Positions 1-7,955 of a DNA stretch of 31,333 nucleotides are shown in pieces. The translations under genes and the position numbers were made by a program. The DNA is from JACXVD01 sp020446665 (GTDB lineage Bacteria > Pseudomonadota > Alphaproteobacteria > Sphingomonadales > Sphingomonadaceae): contig JAWKXQ010000022.1 of the NCBI GenBank assembly GCA_041396905.1, positions 1-31,333 of the forward strand. The letters run 5' to 3'. The notes beneath the pieces are model-generated. The model was given only the letters and a program-made list of their open reading frames with translations. It searched no databases and was not told the origin of the DNA. Positions within the stretch are counted from its first letter, which is position 1; the number at the start of each line of letters is the position of its first letter.

Positions 1-177
1 TCTGTGCCGCATGCGGTCGCCAGCAAGGCTGAATTTGCACGCATCGGTCAGGACCTGCTGGGCGAGCTGCTCCCCCTCCCCCTGCCGATCCGGCTGATGG
101 GGCTGACCTTGTCGAACCTCGAAGGCAGCGAGAATGACGCATGCGAGCCTGATACGGCGCAATTATCTCTTCTCTAA
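1..177 (+). CDS. dinB: DNA polymerase IV, C-terminal fragment
   Basis: The window opens inside a gene whose frame 1 is open from the first base to TAA at 175-177, giving 58 residues. The stretch LPIRLMGLTLSNL matches the end of the little-finger domain of Y-family polymerases, which normally reads like 'vRLLGVrlsnL'. The protein ends QLSLL, close to the QLxLF beta-clamp-binding peptide that ends DinB proteins and tethers them to the sliding clamp during translesion synthesis. The catalytic palm lies upstream of the window, so activity cannot be judged. The assignment rests on this short C-terminal signature; another Y-family polymerase such as ImuB is less likely because of the C-terminal clamp motif and the sequence before it. 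Confidence 0.75.
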   Translation, partial: SVPHAVASKAEFARIGQDLLGELLPLPLPIRLMGLTLSNLEGSENDACEPDTAQLSLL

Positions 178-251
178 CGATATTTGTCATTTGGTCTTTG
201 GGATTCTTGAATTTAGGCGCTGCCAATATTGCCAAAACCGGAACAGCCATA

Positions 252-635
252 ATGCGCCATGCCTTGTCTTTTGCCCTTTGCACCGCGCTTGCAGCCCCGG
301 CTGCTCTCGCCGAACCCGGAGACCTCGGAACGGGCGAGAGCGAATACCAGCGAGCAGTCCGCTGTGCTGTCATCAATGTCGATGGGGCGATGATGCTGAT
401 TGCCCATCCGGACAAAAGCGTGATGGAGAAAATCGTCGCCAGCGCGGATCGGTGGGACCGGCATGCTCGTCAGCTGGGCGGCAGCGAAGCGCAGACAAGG
501 AGCGACTTCGAAGCCATGGACAAGGCAATGAAGAACATCACCGACCCCATGGATCGCGAAGAGAAGGCCAAGACCATGGCAATCCTGCTGGTCGATTGCG
601 CGGCGGCGGAAAAGCGGGTTTTCGGCGAAGGCTAG
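252..635 (+). CDS. Small exported protein of unknown function
   Basis: This encodes 127 residues from ATG 252. An in-frame start at 198 would add 18 residues (beginning MGFLNLG) ahead of an obvious signal peptide, so the later start is preferred. Residues 1-20 (MRHALSFALCTALAAPAALA) form a classical Sec signal peptide with an Ala-x-Ala type cleavage site. The mature part is about 105 residues, largely polar and predicted helical, with one Cys near the start (RCAVINVDG) and one near the end (LLVDCAAAE) that could form a periplasmic disulfide. I do not recognise a family. It stands alone on the plus strand between dinB and a convergent Nudix gene, with only 2 bases between the two stop codons. 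The end of the coding sequence is part of a perfect inverted repeat. Confidence 0.7.
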   Translation: MRHALSFALCTALAAPAALAEPGDLGTGESEYQRAVRCAVINVDGAMMLIAHPDKSVMEKIVASADRWDRHARQLGGSEAQTRSDFEAMDKAMKNITDPMDREEKAKTMAILLVDCAAAEKRVFGEG

Positions 636-656
636 GGTCAGGACCCTAGCCTTCGC
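625..656. terminator. Perfect 15-bp inverted repeat spanning both convergent stop codons
   Basis: Left arm 625-639 and right arm 642-656 are exact reverse complements with only 2 bases between them. The repeat contains the TAG of the upstream plus-strand gene (633-635), the stop of the minus-strand Nudix gene (638-640) and the last codons of both. Its position at a tail-to-tail junction suggests a shared bidirectional transcription end. There is no clear T-tract on either side, so intrinsic termination is uncertain. Confidence 0.6.
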
Positions 657-1114
657 GCCAGCCATGCCTCCAGCCGCGTCCTCGCCAGCGGGCTGAGCGG
701 CTGTGGCAGGGCATCGAGCGCGAAGAAGCGCGCTTCCACGATTTCGCGACCATCAGGGTGCAATTCTTCGCGCACCAGCCCGGCGAAGACATGGGCGGTA
801 TGCGGCGCACCGGAAATCAACTCTGCCAGTTCGCTGACCAGCTCCAGTTGCTCGACCCGGCAGCCCAATTCTTCCATCATCTCGCGCTGGGCGGCCTGTG
901 CCGGGTCCTCCCCGCGCCCGCAGCCGCCACCGGGGAAGCTCCAGTTGGCCGGGCCATAGCTATGCCGCACCAGCAGAATCTCGCCCGCCTCGTTGCGCCC
1001 GATCACAGATACACCCGCCAAGCGCGGTTTCACCACACGCCGCCAGATCCGCCGCGTCGCATGGGCCCGCCGCAAGGCGGCGCGGTGCAGCGGTGGCGGG
1101 ATCAGCTGAAGCAT
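638..1114 (-). CDS. Nudix hydrolase
   Basis: This 158-residue protein carries a complete Nudix box, G-x5-E-x7-REMMEELG, starting in the GGGCGRGEDP stretch around residues 62-85. The box glutamates bind the divalent metals used to hydrolyse nucleoside diphosphates linked to another moiety. The substrate cannot be told from the sequence. The preceding block (LVRHSYGPANWSFPGGG) is the usual beta-strand and loop leading into the box. The N-terminus is basic (RRAHATRRIWRRVVKPR) and may be an extra helix. Its start overlaps the end of the 6-phosphogluconolactonase gene by 13 bases, so the two are probably translated from one message. Its stop lies inside the inverted repeat at 625-656. Confidence 0.9.
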   Translation of the reverse strand: MLQLIPPPLHRAALRRAHATRRIWRRVVKPRLAGVSVIGRNEAGEILLVRHSYGPANWSFPGGGCGRGEDPAQAAQREMMEELGCRVEQLELVSELAELISGAPHTAHVFAGLVREELHPDGREIVEARFFALDALPQPLSPLARTRLEAWLARRLGS

Positions 1115-1722
1115 GTCACCTGCTGACTGGCAGCGCCGAGCAGGCGCGCGACCGGCAAATCATGTTCACCCCGCAGCGCCCCGTCGAACACATCACGCTT
1201 GTCAACCCCGCGGATCACGAACATCAGTGCATCGCTGTCAAGTAGCGCCGGGATAGTCAGGGTGATGCGGTCAAACGGAGCCTCTGGCGGTAAGGGGTCC
1301 GGCGTCAGGCGGCGCATCACCTGCGGGTCATCCACCTGCGGATCGGTATTGGGAAAGAGCGAGGCAATATGCCCGTCGCCGCCCATTCCCAGCCATGCCA
1401 GCGCGAAATGCGGCGGTTCGCTCACTTCCTGCAACGACACGACCTGCGCACCCAATGGTTCAAACAGCGCACGAATCTTGCCGGTATTGGACGCTTCGTG
1501 GCTTTCTTCCACCAGCCGGTCATCACCGGGCCATACGGCAATGCGCGACCAGTCGAGCGGGGCCTTGGCCAGTACTTCCATGATCGGGAAAGGGGTGGAA
1601 CCGCCGGGCACGGTGATTGCCACAGTCCCGTCATTGGCAGCCAGGGCCACGGCCAGCTGCGTTTCGATCCATGCGGCGATATCTGCGGCACTTGCGCCTG
1701 CGATGATATTCACATTGTCCAT
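1102..1722 (-). CDS. pgl: 6-phosphogluconolactonase
   Basis: This 206-residue protein belongs to the glucosamine/galactosamine-6-phosphate isomerase-like superfamily and best fits the DevB/Pgl type. That enzyme hydrolyses 6-phosphoglucono-1,5-lactone in the oxidative pentose-phosphate or Entner-Doudoroff route. Visible signatures are VPGGSTP (phosphate-binding loop, about residues 39-45), WPGDDRLV (about 64-71) and LGMGGDGHIASLFP (about 110-123). It is slightly shorter than the usual 220-240 residues but no motif is missing. It is normally found beside zwf and edd; here it lies between a Nudix gene and a GDT1-like membrane protein, so the pathway neighbours are elsewhere. The gene ends within the Nudix coding sequence (13-base overlap). 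Confidence 0.9.
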   Translation of the reverse strand: MDNVNIIAGASAADIAAWIETQLAVALAANDGTVAITVPGGSTPFPIMEVLAKAPLDWSRIAVWPGDDRLVEESHEASNTGKIRALFEPLGAQVVSLQEVSEPPHFALAWLGMGGDGHIASLFPNTDPQVDDPQVMRRLTPDPLPPEAPFDRITLTIPALLDSDALMFVIRGVDKRDVFDGALRGEHDLPVARLLGAASQQVTCFS

Positions 1723-1778
1723 GCTCGTGCCTTAGCAGATCGGCAGGCCATGCAAGCCGGTTTTCCCGCTGCGCATAG

Positions 1779-2342
1779 CTATGCCTGGATAATCCCGCGC
1801 GCGGCCAGCCCGGCCATAAGTGCGGCAATCCCGGTCACGACAGCGATCCCCAGGCGGATAGCGCGAAGCGGCCAGTTGCCCAGGTCCTGCCCCGCCATCC
1901 AGCCCAGCGTCAGCGCCAGCCCACCCCCCAGCGCACCGCCAATCCCGGCAAGCAGCGGCACGCCGGTCGCCACGGCAAAGGCAAAGACAAGGAAGCGTGA
2001 CGCATCTCCCATCTGCCGGGCCAGCAGCACGATAAAGGCAGCTACCAGCGAGCGCGTAGGCTCTCTCGGGGATTTCTCCTTATTCGGCCATGCAAGTTCA
2101 AAGGCGGCTGCCGCCAATGCGAAAGCCACCAGCATGGTCTTGCCTGCATCAGGCATCAGCGCGGCAATCGCATCCCCGCCCCAGGCCATGATCGATGCAG
2201 ACAGGATCGCCGCCAGCCAAGCAGTGAACAGCAGACCCACACCTGCACCCAGGCGCGCGGAAAGCTGCGCGACCAGTAGCTGGTCCCGCGCACCGAGCGA
2301 AGTCACCAGCGTAGCAGCAAAGGCAAAGAGGAAGGAGGGCAT
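1779..2342 (-). CDS. Degenerate GDT1/TMEM165 (UPF0016)-like membrane protein
   Basis: This 187-residue, very hydrophobic protein has about six membrane segments arranged as two similar halves around a hydrophilic linker (WPNKEKSPREPTRS, about residues 85-98). That is the architecture of the UPF0016 family, whose members transport Mn2+ or Ca2+. Family members carry an ExGDKT motif in each half. Here the first position reads SLGARDQ and the second QMGDASR, so most conserved acidic and basic residues are altered. The surrounding spacing (QLLVAQLSARLG) still fits the family. The start is supported by a purine-rich AGGGAAGGGCG just upstream. It lies 56 bases ahead of pgl and 54 bases after the PhoX-like gene, on the same strand. 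Confidence 0.6.
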   Translation of the reverse strand: MPSFLFAFAATLVTSLGARDQLLVAQLSARLGAGVGLLFTAWLAAILSASIMAWGGDAIAALMPDAGKTMLVAFALAAAAFELAWPNKEKSPREPTRSLVAAFIVLLARQMGDASRFLVFAFAVATGVPLLAGIGGALGGGLALTLGWMAGQDLGNWPLRAIRLGIAVVTGIAALMAGLAARGIIQA

Positions 2343-2396
2343 CGCCCTTCCCTATCGCGGCCCTTGCCCCTGCGCCAGAGGGATAAGCTTATGGAA

Positions 2397-3713
2397 TCAG
2401 CCGATCCAGGGACCGGAAATGGCCAGCGTTGCCGTGGGACTGTAAACATTGACAAACAAGGTCTTGCCATCGGGAGAGAAACAAGCCCCAGCAAGCTCTG
2501 TCTGCGCACGCAGCAAGGCCAGCGGATAGGCCCGCCCCTGCGGATCGATCCACCGCAAATGATTGGTCACCACGTCGGTATACTGGTCTTCGCACACCAC
2601 CAGGTGTCCCTTGGGGGTGACCGTGAGATTGTCCCCGTAATTAAGCTGTTCCGGATCAGTGCTTTCGAAAAACAGCTCCATCCGGTCCGGGATACGGGTG
2701 CGGCCGGGTGTCAGGCGGAAGATCTGGCCCAATTTGGCCGCACCGCCATTGGTGCAAGCAAAATAGAGATCCCGCTCGCCCATCCAGATCCCTTCGCCAC
2801 GCGCAAACATCGCCGCACCTTTCGCCGCGCCGCGCAGCCGCAAATCATCTTCAGGCGCTTCGACATTGTCGAGATCGACCCAAGACAAGGCATAGGATTG
2901 CCCCGGAACCCAATTGGGGCTTTCCCAGTTGCGCGTATCGGTAATTCCCCGTTCCAGCACGGCCGCCTGCAACCTGCCGCCTTCGGCCAGCTTTCCAGGA
3001 ATATTGGGGATGTAGCGGTAGAGCAGCCCGTCCCCGCGATCTTCCGTCATATAGGCGATGCCGGTGACCGGATCGATCGCCACCGCTTCATGGTTGAAAC
3101 GGCCCATAGCGGTGATCGGTTTGGGATCGACCAGCCCCGGCGCGCTGGCGGGGACTTCGAAGACATAGCCATGGGACTTATTGACCATGCCATTGGGCAC
3201 AGTGACATCTTCCTCGCAGCTCAGCCAGCTGCCCCATGGAGTTACGCCGCCAGCGCAATTGCGGATCGTGCCGGCCAGCGAACGATATTGCTTCTCCACC
3301 GCCAGTGATGCTGCATCCAGCACCAGCGTGGTAGTGCCGCCCGGCAACGGGACGAGACTGCGTGCGACCGTGTCATAGGCCGGGCCCATGACCCCGCCGC
3401 CGTCATTATTTGTCTTAAGCTCATGGTTGCGCACCAGCGCGATCTTGCCATTGCCGAGGTCGAAACACCCCATACCGTCGGCCCGGTCAGGTACGGCAAA
3501 GCCATCATCCATAGCATCGCCCAGCTTGCTGATGATGCGATAAGTAAACCCCTCTGGCAGGTCGAGGAAACCGGCCGGGTCGGGCTGGAGCGGGCCATAG
3601 CCACTGCCCGATGCAGCGCTATCGGCCATACGCGTGGAGCAACCGCTCGCCAGCAAGGCAGCAAAGGCGCTGGATGTGGCAAGGAAGGAACGACGGTGCA
3701 TCTTGGGGCTCAC
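2397..3713 (-). CDS. PhoX/DUF839-family phosphatase-like Tat lipoprotein
   Basis: This 438-residue protein starts at GTG 3713, chosen because GGAGAG lies about 6 bases upstream while the ATG four codons later has no such site. The N-terminus has a twin-arginine motif (HRRSFLATS, residues 6-14) and a lipobox ending at Cys25 (LLASGC), so it should be exported folded and lipid-anchored. The body is a beta-propeller of the PhoX family, which are Fe/Ca-dependent alkaline phosphatases. Characteristic stretches are VRNHE, NCAGGVTPWGSWLSCEED (this Cys is an iron ligand in known PhoX), GRFNHEAVA and MTEDRGDGLLYRY. Its length is below that of classical PhoX (600 or more residues), as is usual for the DUF839 subgroup, so phosphatase activity is inferred. 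It may head a loose minus-strand operon with the GDT1-like and pgl genes. Confidence 0.85.
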   Translation of the reverse strand: MSPKMHRRSFLATSSAFAALLASGCSTRMADSAASGSGYGPLQPDPAGFLDLPEGFTYRIISKLGDAMDDGFAVPDRADGMGCFDLGNGKIALVRNHELKTNNDGGGVMGPAYDTVARSLVPLPGGTTTLVLDAASLAVEKQYRSLAGTIRNCAGGVTPWGSWLSCEEDVTVPNGMVNKSHGYVFEVPASAPGLVDPKPITAMGRFNHEAVAIDPVTGIAYMTEDRGDGLLYRYIPNIPGKLAEGGRLQAAVLERGITDTRNWESPNWVPGQSYALSWVDLDNVEAPEDDLRLRGAAKGAAMFARGEGIWMGERDLYFACTNGGAAKLGQIFRLTPGRTRIPDRMELFFESTDPEQLNYGDNLTVTPKGHLVVCEDQYTDVVTNHLRWIDPQGRAYPLALLRAQTELAGACFSPDGKTLFVNVYSPTATLAISGPWIG

Positions 3714-3811
3714 TGAATTCTCTCCGGAGTCATCCTCCTAGCCAGTGTCTTAGCAGGATGACATTCCGATGACAGCAAGCCAGCTGATACACTGCCAGAT
3801 TTTTCACCCAG

Positions 3812-4048
3812 TCAAATCGGATAATGCCCCGGTTCAGTCTCGAAGGTGACCCAGCGCAGCTCGGTAAAGGCATCGATCCCGGCTTTGCCGCCGAAGCGGC
3901 CATAGCCAGAAGCCTTCATCCCGCCAAAGGGCATTTGCGGCTCGTCGCTGACCGTGCTGGCATTGACGTGGCAGATAGCCGTTGCATAAGACTTCACGAT
4001 GGACTCGGCCCAGCTAGTCGACCAATCAAACGCCTCGGTTTGCGCCGG
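3812..4048 (-). pseudogene. Aldehyde dehydrogenase C-terminal remnant
   Basis: The open frame runs from just after a stop at 4049-4051 to TAA at 3812-3814. About the last 55 residues (ICHVNASTVSDEPQMPFGG and KASGYGRFGGKAG) match the C-terminus of NAD(P)-dependent aldehyde dehydrogenases, closest to the vanillin/benzaldehyde/salicylaldehyde type. Nothing before about base 3985 looks homologous, and the catalytic Cys and Glu regions are absent, so more than 85% of the gene is missing. The only plausible start is GTG at 3997. The missing 5' part would lie exactly where the plus-strand sugar transporter now begins, so a deletion or rearrangement probably joined the two. An alternative is an independent short protein, which I consider unlikely. 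Confidence 0.8.
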
Positions 4049-4080
4049 TCACGCAGAGGGCCGGATCAGGGAGAACATGA

Positions 4081-5409
4081 ATGGCACTGGCACCCGATCT
4101 GGCTACACGCACTGACCCGAACACGATAGAAGATGATGGCACGCATACTGACGCGCCCGGCCTCAATTACTTCGTGATGGGCCTGTTCTTCATCTTTGGC
4201 GGCATCACCTCGCGCAACGATGTGATCATCCCCAAGCTGAAAGAGCTGTTCACGCTCAGCTACATGCGCGGCGCAGTGGCGGGCCTTGTTACCATGATCC
4301 TGGGCTGCTTGCTGTTTATCCCGGCCAGCCAGACCGCGACCTATCCGATCTTTCTTGGCGCGTTCTTCATTCTCGCCAGCTGCGTGGTGATCGTGCAGGT
4401 GGTGGCTAGCCCGCTGATCAGCCTGCTCGGTCCGGCAAAGACCGCGCATAGCCGCCTGACCTTCGCACAAGCCTTCAACTCCTTGGGCACCACGATCTTC
4501 CCGATTGTGGGGGCAACCGTAATTCTGGGCAGCCTCGCTGCAGTGAGTGCTGACCAGCTTTCAGGTGCATAGCTGCAGGCCTACCGTGCGGCAGAGAGCA
4601 AGGCGATCTGGCAGGGCTATCTGGGCGTTGCTGCTCTGATCGCCATTGTTGCCGCAGCCGTTTGGGCCTTCCGCCACCGCTTGCCGCATGATGAGGAGAG
4701 CATGGGCGATAGCGAGCTGGTGCCGTTCAACCGTTATCTTCTGGGGCTGGCGCTGGTTGCTGTTGGCGGCTTTGTTGCCCTGCAGTTCAACGGCTGGCTG
4801 GGCGTGTTGATCATCCTGTCGGCACCGGTTGTCTGGCTCCATGGCAATGAGCTGCTCAAACGCACCCGCTTCTCCTGCGGCGCATTGTGCATCTTCCTTT
4901 ATGTCGGGGCAGAAGTGTCGATTGGCTCGATCATCATCAACTACCTCTCGACCGAACGCGTTCTGGGCGAGCCGGAAAGCGTAATTGGCTGGATGATCGG
5001 CCTTTACTGGGGTGGTGCCATGGTTGGCCGTTTCATCGGGTCCGCCGCGCTACGCATGTTTAGCCCGGGATTGATTCTGGCAACAAATGCAATTGGAGCG
5101 ATCCTGCTGATCGTGATTTCGACCCAGACCAGTGGCGCAGTGGCAGCCTATACGCTGCTGGCCGTGGGCCTGATGAACTCGATCATGTTCCCGACTATCT
5201 TCTCGCTCGCCTGCGAGAAGCTGGGCGCAAAAGCGGTCGATGATTCGGGCATCATCAATGTCGCGATCTTTGGCGGCGCGGTTGTGCCCTTGCTTTACGG
5301 CGTCGTGGCCGATGCGACAGGCGGCAATCTGGCGCTGGCCATGATCATCCCGATTGTCTGCTACGCTATCATCGCCGGTTTCGGGGTCTTCGCACGCAAG
5401 CCTGCCTGA
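4081..5409 (+). pseudogene. Sugar:H+ symporter of the FucP/GluP type, broken by in-frame amber stop and internal deletion
   Basis: The frame from ATG 4081 encodes about 441 residues of a major-facilitator sugar transporter in one uninterrupted phase, except for TAG at 4570-4572. Sequence on both sides of the stop is colinear with the family: FNSLGTTIFPIVGA before it and AESKAIWQGYLG after. The stop is most simply a CAG to TAG change, since family members have a Gln-rich segment there. A second lesion is visible: LFTLSYM runs directly into RGAVAGLVTMILGCLLF. Family members have about 35 residues there, including transmembrane helix 2 and the (R/K)xGYxRG loop. The rejoined point sits on 'YM', as expected for deletion between short repeats. 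A TTG at 4681 could start a C-terminal fragment but would not restore function. No paralogous sugar-use genes adjoin it. Confidence 0.85.
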
Positions 5410-5939
5410 CGATCGCTTTGCTCGCTCCAGCCGGAACCATCTCCCGGGTAAGGCGGTGAAGGGAATCTTCAGGGCAAATTAACTAACTGATTTTTAGGTT
5501 ATTTCTCGAACACCTTGCCTCTCAAAGCCCCCAAATGGGCCCCAAAAAAGATGAACTTCTTTGGGAAGTGGTTGGATTCCCGAGGAAGTAAAGGTCACTT
5601 TTCAAAACCTATATTGACCTCTGCATCAGTTCTGACGAGGCTCCCAGCTCGGGGGCACGCCAGACGGTATTTGGCCACGCCTCGTCACAGCGCAAGGTTC
5701 CCGGATGGACTGCCACGACCTGACGGGTCGACGGGGAGGTTGCAAGTGTTGAGTACGAACCATCTCAATTGGCTCACGTAATTGAGACGGAGGCTTGGCC
5801 ACTTCCACATCTGCCCCCACATCCTACTCCTACGCAAAACGCGCCTTGGCAGCAAACCAGTTTGCCTTGCTCGACTGCATCGCTTGGTCGCTATGCAATA
5901 AGATAGGGTCGGGCAAAGCGCGTTCAGTAACCAATCCAG
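5410..5939. other. 530-base gene-free stretch between the transporter pseudogene and capA-like gene
   Basis: No convincing coding region is present on either strand. Short open frames (for example 5515-5781 plus) have no ribosome-binding site and no recognisable composition. The first part, about 5480-5600, is noticeably richer in A and T than the flanks. Visible structure is limited to a hairpin with 8-base arms (5763-5770 and 5780-5787, loop of 9) and a smaller one with 6-base arms (5852-5857 and 5860-5865). The A/T rise and lack of genes would fit remnants of lost genes. Confidence 0.6.
5763..5787. repeat. Inverted repeat, 8-base arms
   Basis: TCTCAATT at 5763-5770 is the exact reverse complement of AATTGAGA at 5780-5787, with a 9-base loop. 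There is no T-tract. It lies about 150 bases beyond the end of the capA-like gene on the minus strand, so it may be a remnant terminator or a chance hairpin. Confidence 0.3.
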
Positions 5940-7838
5940 CTAATCACTTACGGCGACTACCAGATCGTCAAGTGCCATGGAGCCAGTGAAACTTGCTCCA
6001 TCTGAGTCCAGAGAAATCTGAAGGCCGGGCCTCGCGGGAAGGCCCACGCTGGCTTGCGGGATCGACACACTCAACTGAAAATCAGTCCATTCTCTCGCTG
6101 GAATACTAGTGCCACCGTCGCTTAAGGTGAGAGGAGCTTTCTCCAACGCCTCCATCCGCCCGACGCCTTTCTCTCGATATTGCAAACCTAGTTGCAGACG
6201 CACCGGCTGTGGAGCCCAGATCTTCCCACACAGCGTAACTTGATTTGCAGACAGCCTGCGAAAGAAAGTAGCAGGCCAGAGAAGCAAGCTGCGCTGGCTC
6301 GGCGTCGCATCCAGTTCGAGCGTGCTTCCCGACCTGCCGTGGAACCGGTATCCGATCTGCCCACCATCCAGTTTCAGCGAGCGATCGCGAGCATCATCGA
6401 CTGAAGCCGCTTCGAAATCACCTGCTGCAAACAGCACATCGCTTTTGGCAAGGCAGGGGGCGCCATCAACGACACCGGGCGCATCAATGCTGGCGTTTCT
6501 GCCGGGCAAGACCAGCCCATGCCCACCATTGCGGCCAACCAATGTGCCTCTCTCTGCGGACAAGCGCGTGATACGATCCAGCACAGCGCGCCGCATGGAT
6601 CCCACCGCCGGGACCGGACGATAGTCCAAAATTCGCAACGGAATCACTTCGGCTCTGACCAGCTTGCCTTCATCCAGCCAGACCTTCAGCGCAAAAGCGC
6701 CATGGGTTTCCAGAAAATACTGATCGAAGAGGAAATTGCCCATCGAATAAGCGATCAAGCCGCCATTGTAGAATTCCAGACCGTGGGTGACATGCGGATG
6801 ATGCGAAGCAACCAGCGCAGCGCCTGAATCAATTGCCAGTTTCATCCGCCGCTCACTCTCCGGAGTCGGGCCATCGCTATATTCCCTGCTGCCATGATAT
6901 TGGGCGATTACGATCCGGCCTGCCTCTGCTTCACGGCTGACTGTTGCCCCTATATTGGCATCACTGCCGAACGCGGCCCCGCCTTTATCCGTTTCCGCCA
7001 CCTGATTGGGCTCAACCCGTCCCTTCCAGCCAACATAGCCAAGGAGCGACAAGTCCTGCCCGCGCACGGTCATGCGGGAGGGGCGCAATGCCTCCTCCTC
7101 TCCCATGCCTGCGCCAGACCATTGCAGACCTACCCGATCAAGCGCGGCCACGGTGTTGGAGATGCCTGCTTCAAGATAGTCATAGCTGTGATTATTCCCG
7201 AGCGTGACATAGTCAAACCCCACCTGCGCCAGCGCATCGGCCAGTTCGGGAGGGCTGAAAAACACCACCATTTTTGGCGGTGCATTGCCCGCATCGCGCC
7301 CCGCCAGCACCGTTTCAAGATTGACAGAAGCAATGTCGGATGCCTCTAGGTAGGGCCGGATCGGCTCCAGCAGGGCCGCAATATCCGGCAGGGGGTCTGC
7401 AGGATCGACTAGCTGGCGCTCGCCCCAGATCGGAGAACTGAAACGCCGCCCTGCCATCGCGTCGCCGGCGAAGAACAGTTCCACCCGGCCCGTCTTTTGA
7501 GCGACCACGCCGAGTGAGGGGACACGCAAGCAATCGCACTCAGCACGATACAACTCCGCTACCCCAAACGTCTGCACAGAGGGATAGATAGCCGCACCGG
7601 TGATACGAATACGATAATATGGCGCGATACCAACCTGCGCCGCAAATCCGCCACCGCTTTGCGCAATGGAGGAAACACCGTTGATCTCAACCTCCAGCCC
7701 GGCAGCATCTATTCCATCAAAGGACGTATCCACTATGCCACTGATCGCGAGCATTTCTGACGAATCTTCAGCCAATAACGGGGATGCCACCGCCATCGCG
7801 GAAACGACAAAGATCAGCAGTGAGATGAAATGACGCAT
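5940..7838 (-). CDS. Secreted CapA/PGA_cap-family protein (poly-gamma-glutamate capsule-type metallophosphatase fold)
   Basis: This 632-residue protein has a signal peptide (residues 1-23, ending LLA). An N-terminal module of about 90 residues follows. The CapA domain spans about residues 118-400, with a calcineurin-like metal site seen as FFAGDAM (Asp126), VNLET (173-175), GNNHSYDY (215-217), YHGSREY (315) and SHHPHVTHG (346-351), then YSMGNFLFDQ. A second beta-rich region (about 480-632) ends the protein and resembles a carbohydrate-binding or jelly-roll module, though I cannot name it. CapA proteins take part in poly-gamma-glutamate export or anchoring in Bacillus; related domains are found in many secreted proteins of unknown substrate. 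An AAGGAT ribosome-binding site supports the start at 7838. It is divergent from dadA across 117 bases and next to D-amino-acid genes, which hints at a gamma-glutamyl or D-peptide substrate; that is inference. Confidence 0.85.
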   Translation of the reverse strand: MRHFISLLIFVVSAMAVASPLLAEDSSEMLAISGIVDTSFDGIDAAGLEVEINGVSSIAQSGGGFAAQVGIAPYYRIRITGAAIYPSVQTFGVAELYRAECDCLRVPSLGVVAQKTGRVELFFAGDAMAGRRFSSPIWGERQLVDPADPLPDIAALLEPIRPYLEASDIASVNLETVLAGRDAGNAPPKMVVFFSPPELADALAQVGFDYVTLGNNHSYDYLEAGISNTVAALDRVGLQWSGAGMGEEEALRPSRMTVRGQDLSLLGYVGWKGRVEPNQVAETDKGGAAFGSDANIGATVSREAEAGRIVIAQYHGSREYSDGPTPESERRMKLAIDSGAALVASHHPHVTHGLEFYNGGLIAYSMGNFLFDQYFLETHGAFALKVWLDEGKLVRAEVIPLRILDYRPVPAVGSMRRAVLDRITRLSAERGTLVGRNGGHGLVLPGRNASIDAPGVVDGAPCLAKSDVLFAAGDFEAASVDDARDRSLKLDGGQIGYRFHGRSGSTLELDATPSQRSLLLWPATFFRRLSANQVTLCGKIWAPQPVRLQLGLQYREKGVGRMEALEKAPLTLSDGGTSIPAREWTDFQLSVSIPQASVGLPARPGLQISLDSDGASFTGSMALDDLVVAVSD

Positions 7839-7909
7839 GGCTTATCCTTGTCGGCTCTGGTCTGACATCCATTTTCCAGCCTGTTGGCCCCCATGTCGAG
7901 TGCAATACA

Positions 7910-7946
7910 GCACCTTTCCTATAGCTGGCGGCTATAGGAAAGGTGC
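7910..7946. promoter_or_regulatory. 16-bp perfect inverted repeat between capA-like gene and dadA
   Basis: Bases 7910-7925 and 7931-7946 are exact reverse complements around a 5-base loop (TGGCG). The element sits between two divergent genes, so it is not a simple terminator. Its right arm contains AGGAAAGG (7936-7943), a Shine-Dalgarno-like sequence 12 bases before the GTG at 7956. If transcribed toward dadA, the stem would hide that site. It could also be a regulator-binding palindrome. Confidence 0.55.
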
Positions 7947-7955
7947 GACTTTATC

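Noticed and set aside
4570..4572. Amber codon as programmed read-through or a recoded amino acid in the sugar transporter
   Set aside because: No sign of a pyrrolysine system or read-through context, and the gene also lacks helix 2, so simple pseudogenisation is more likely.
5515..5781. 88-residue open frame on the plus strand in the gene-free stretch
   Set aside because: No ribosome-binding site, no recognisable domain, and composition unlike the confirmed genes around it.
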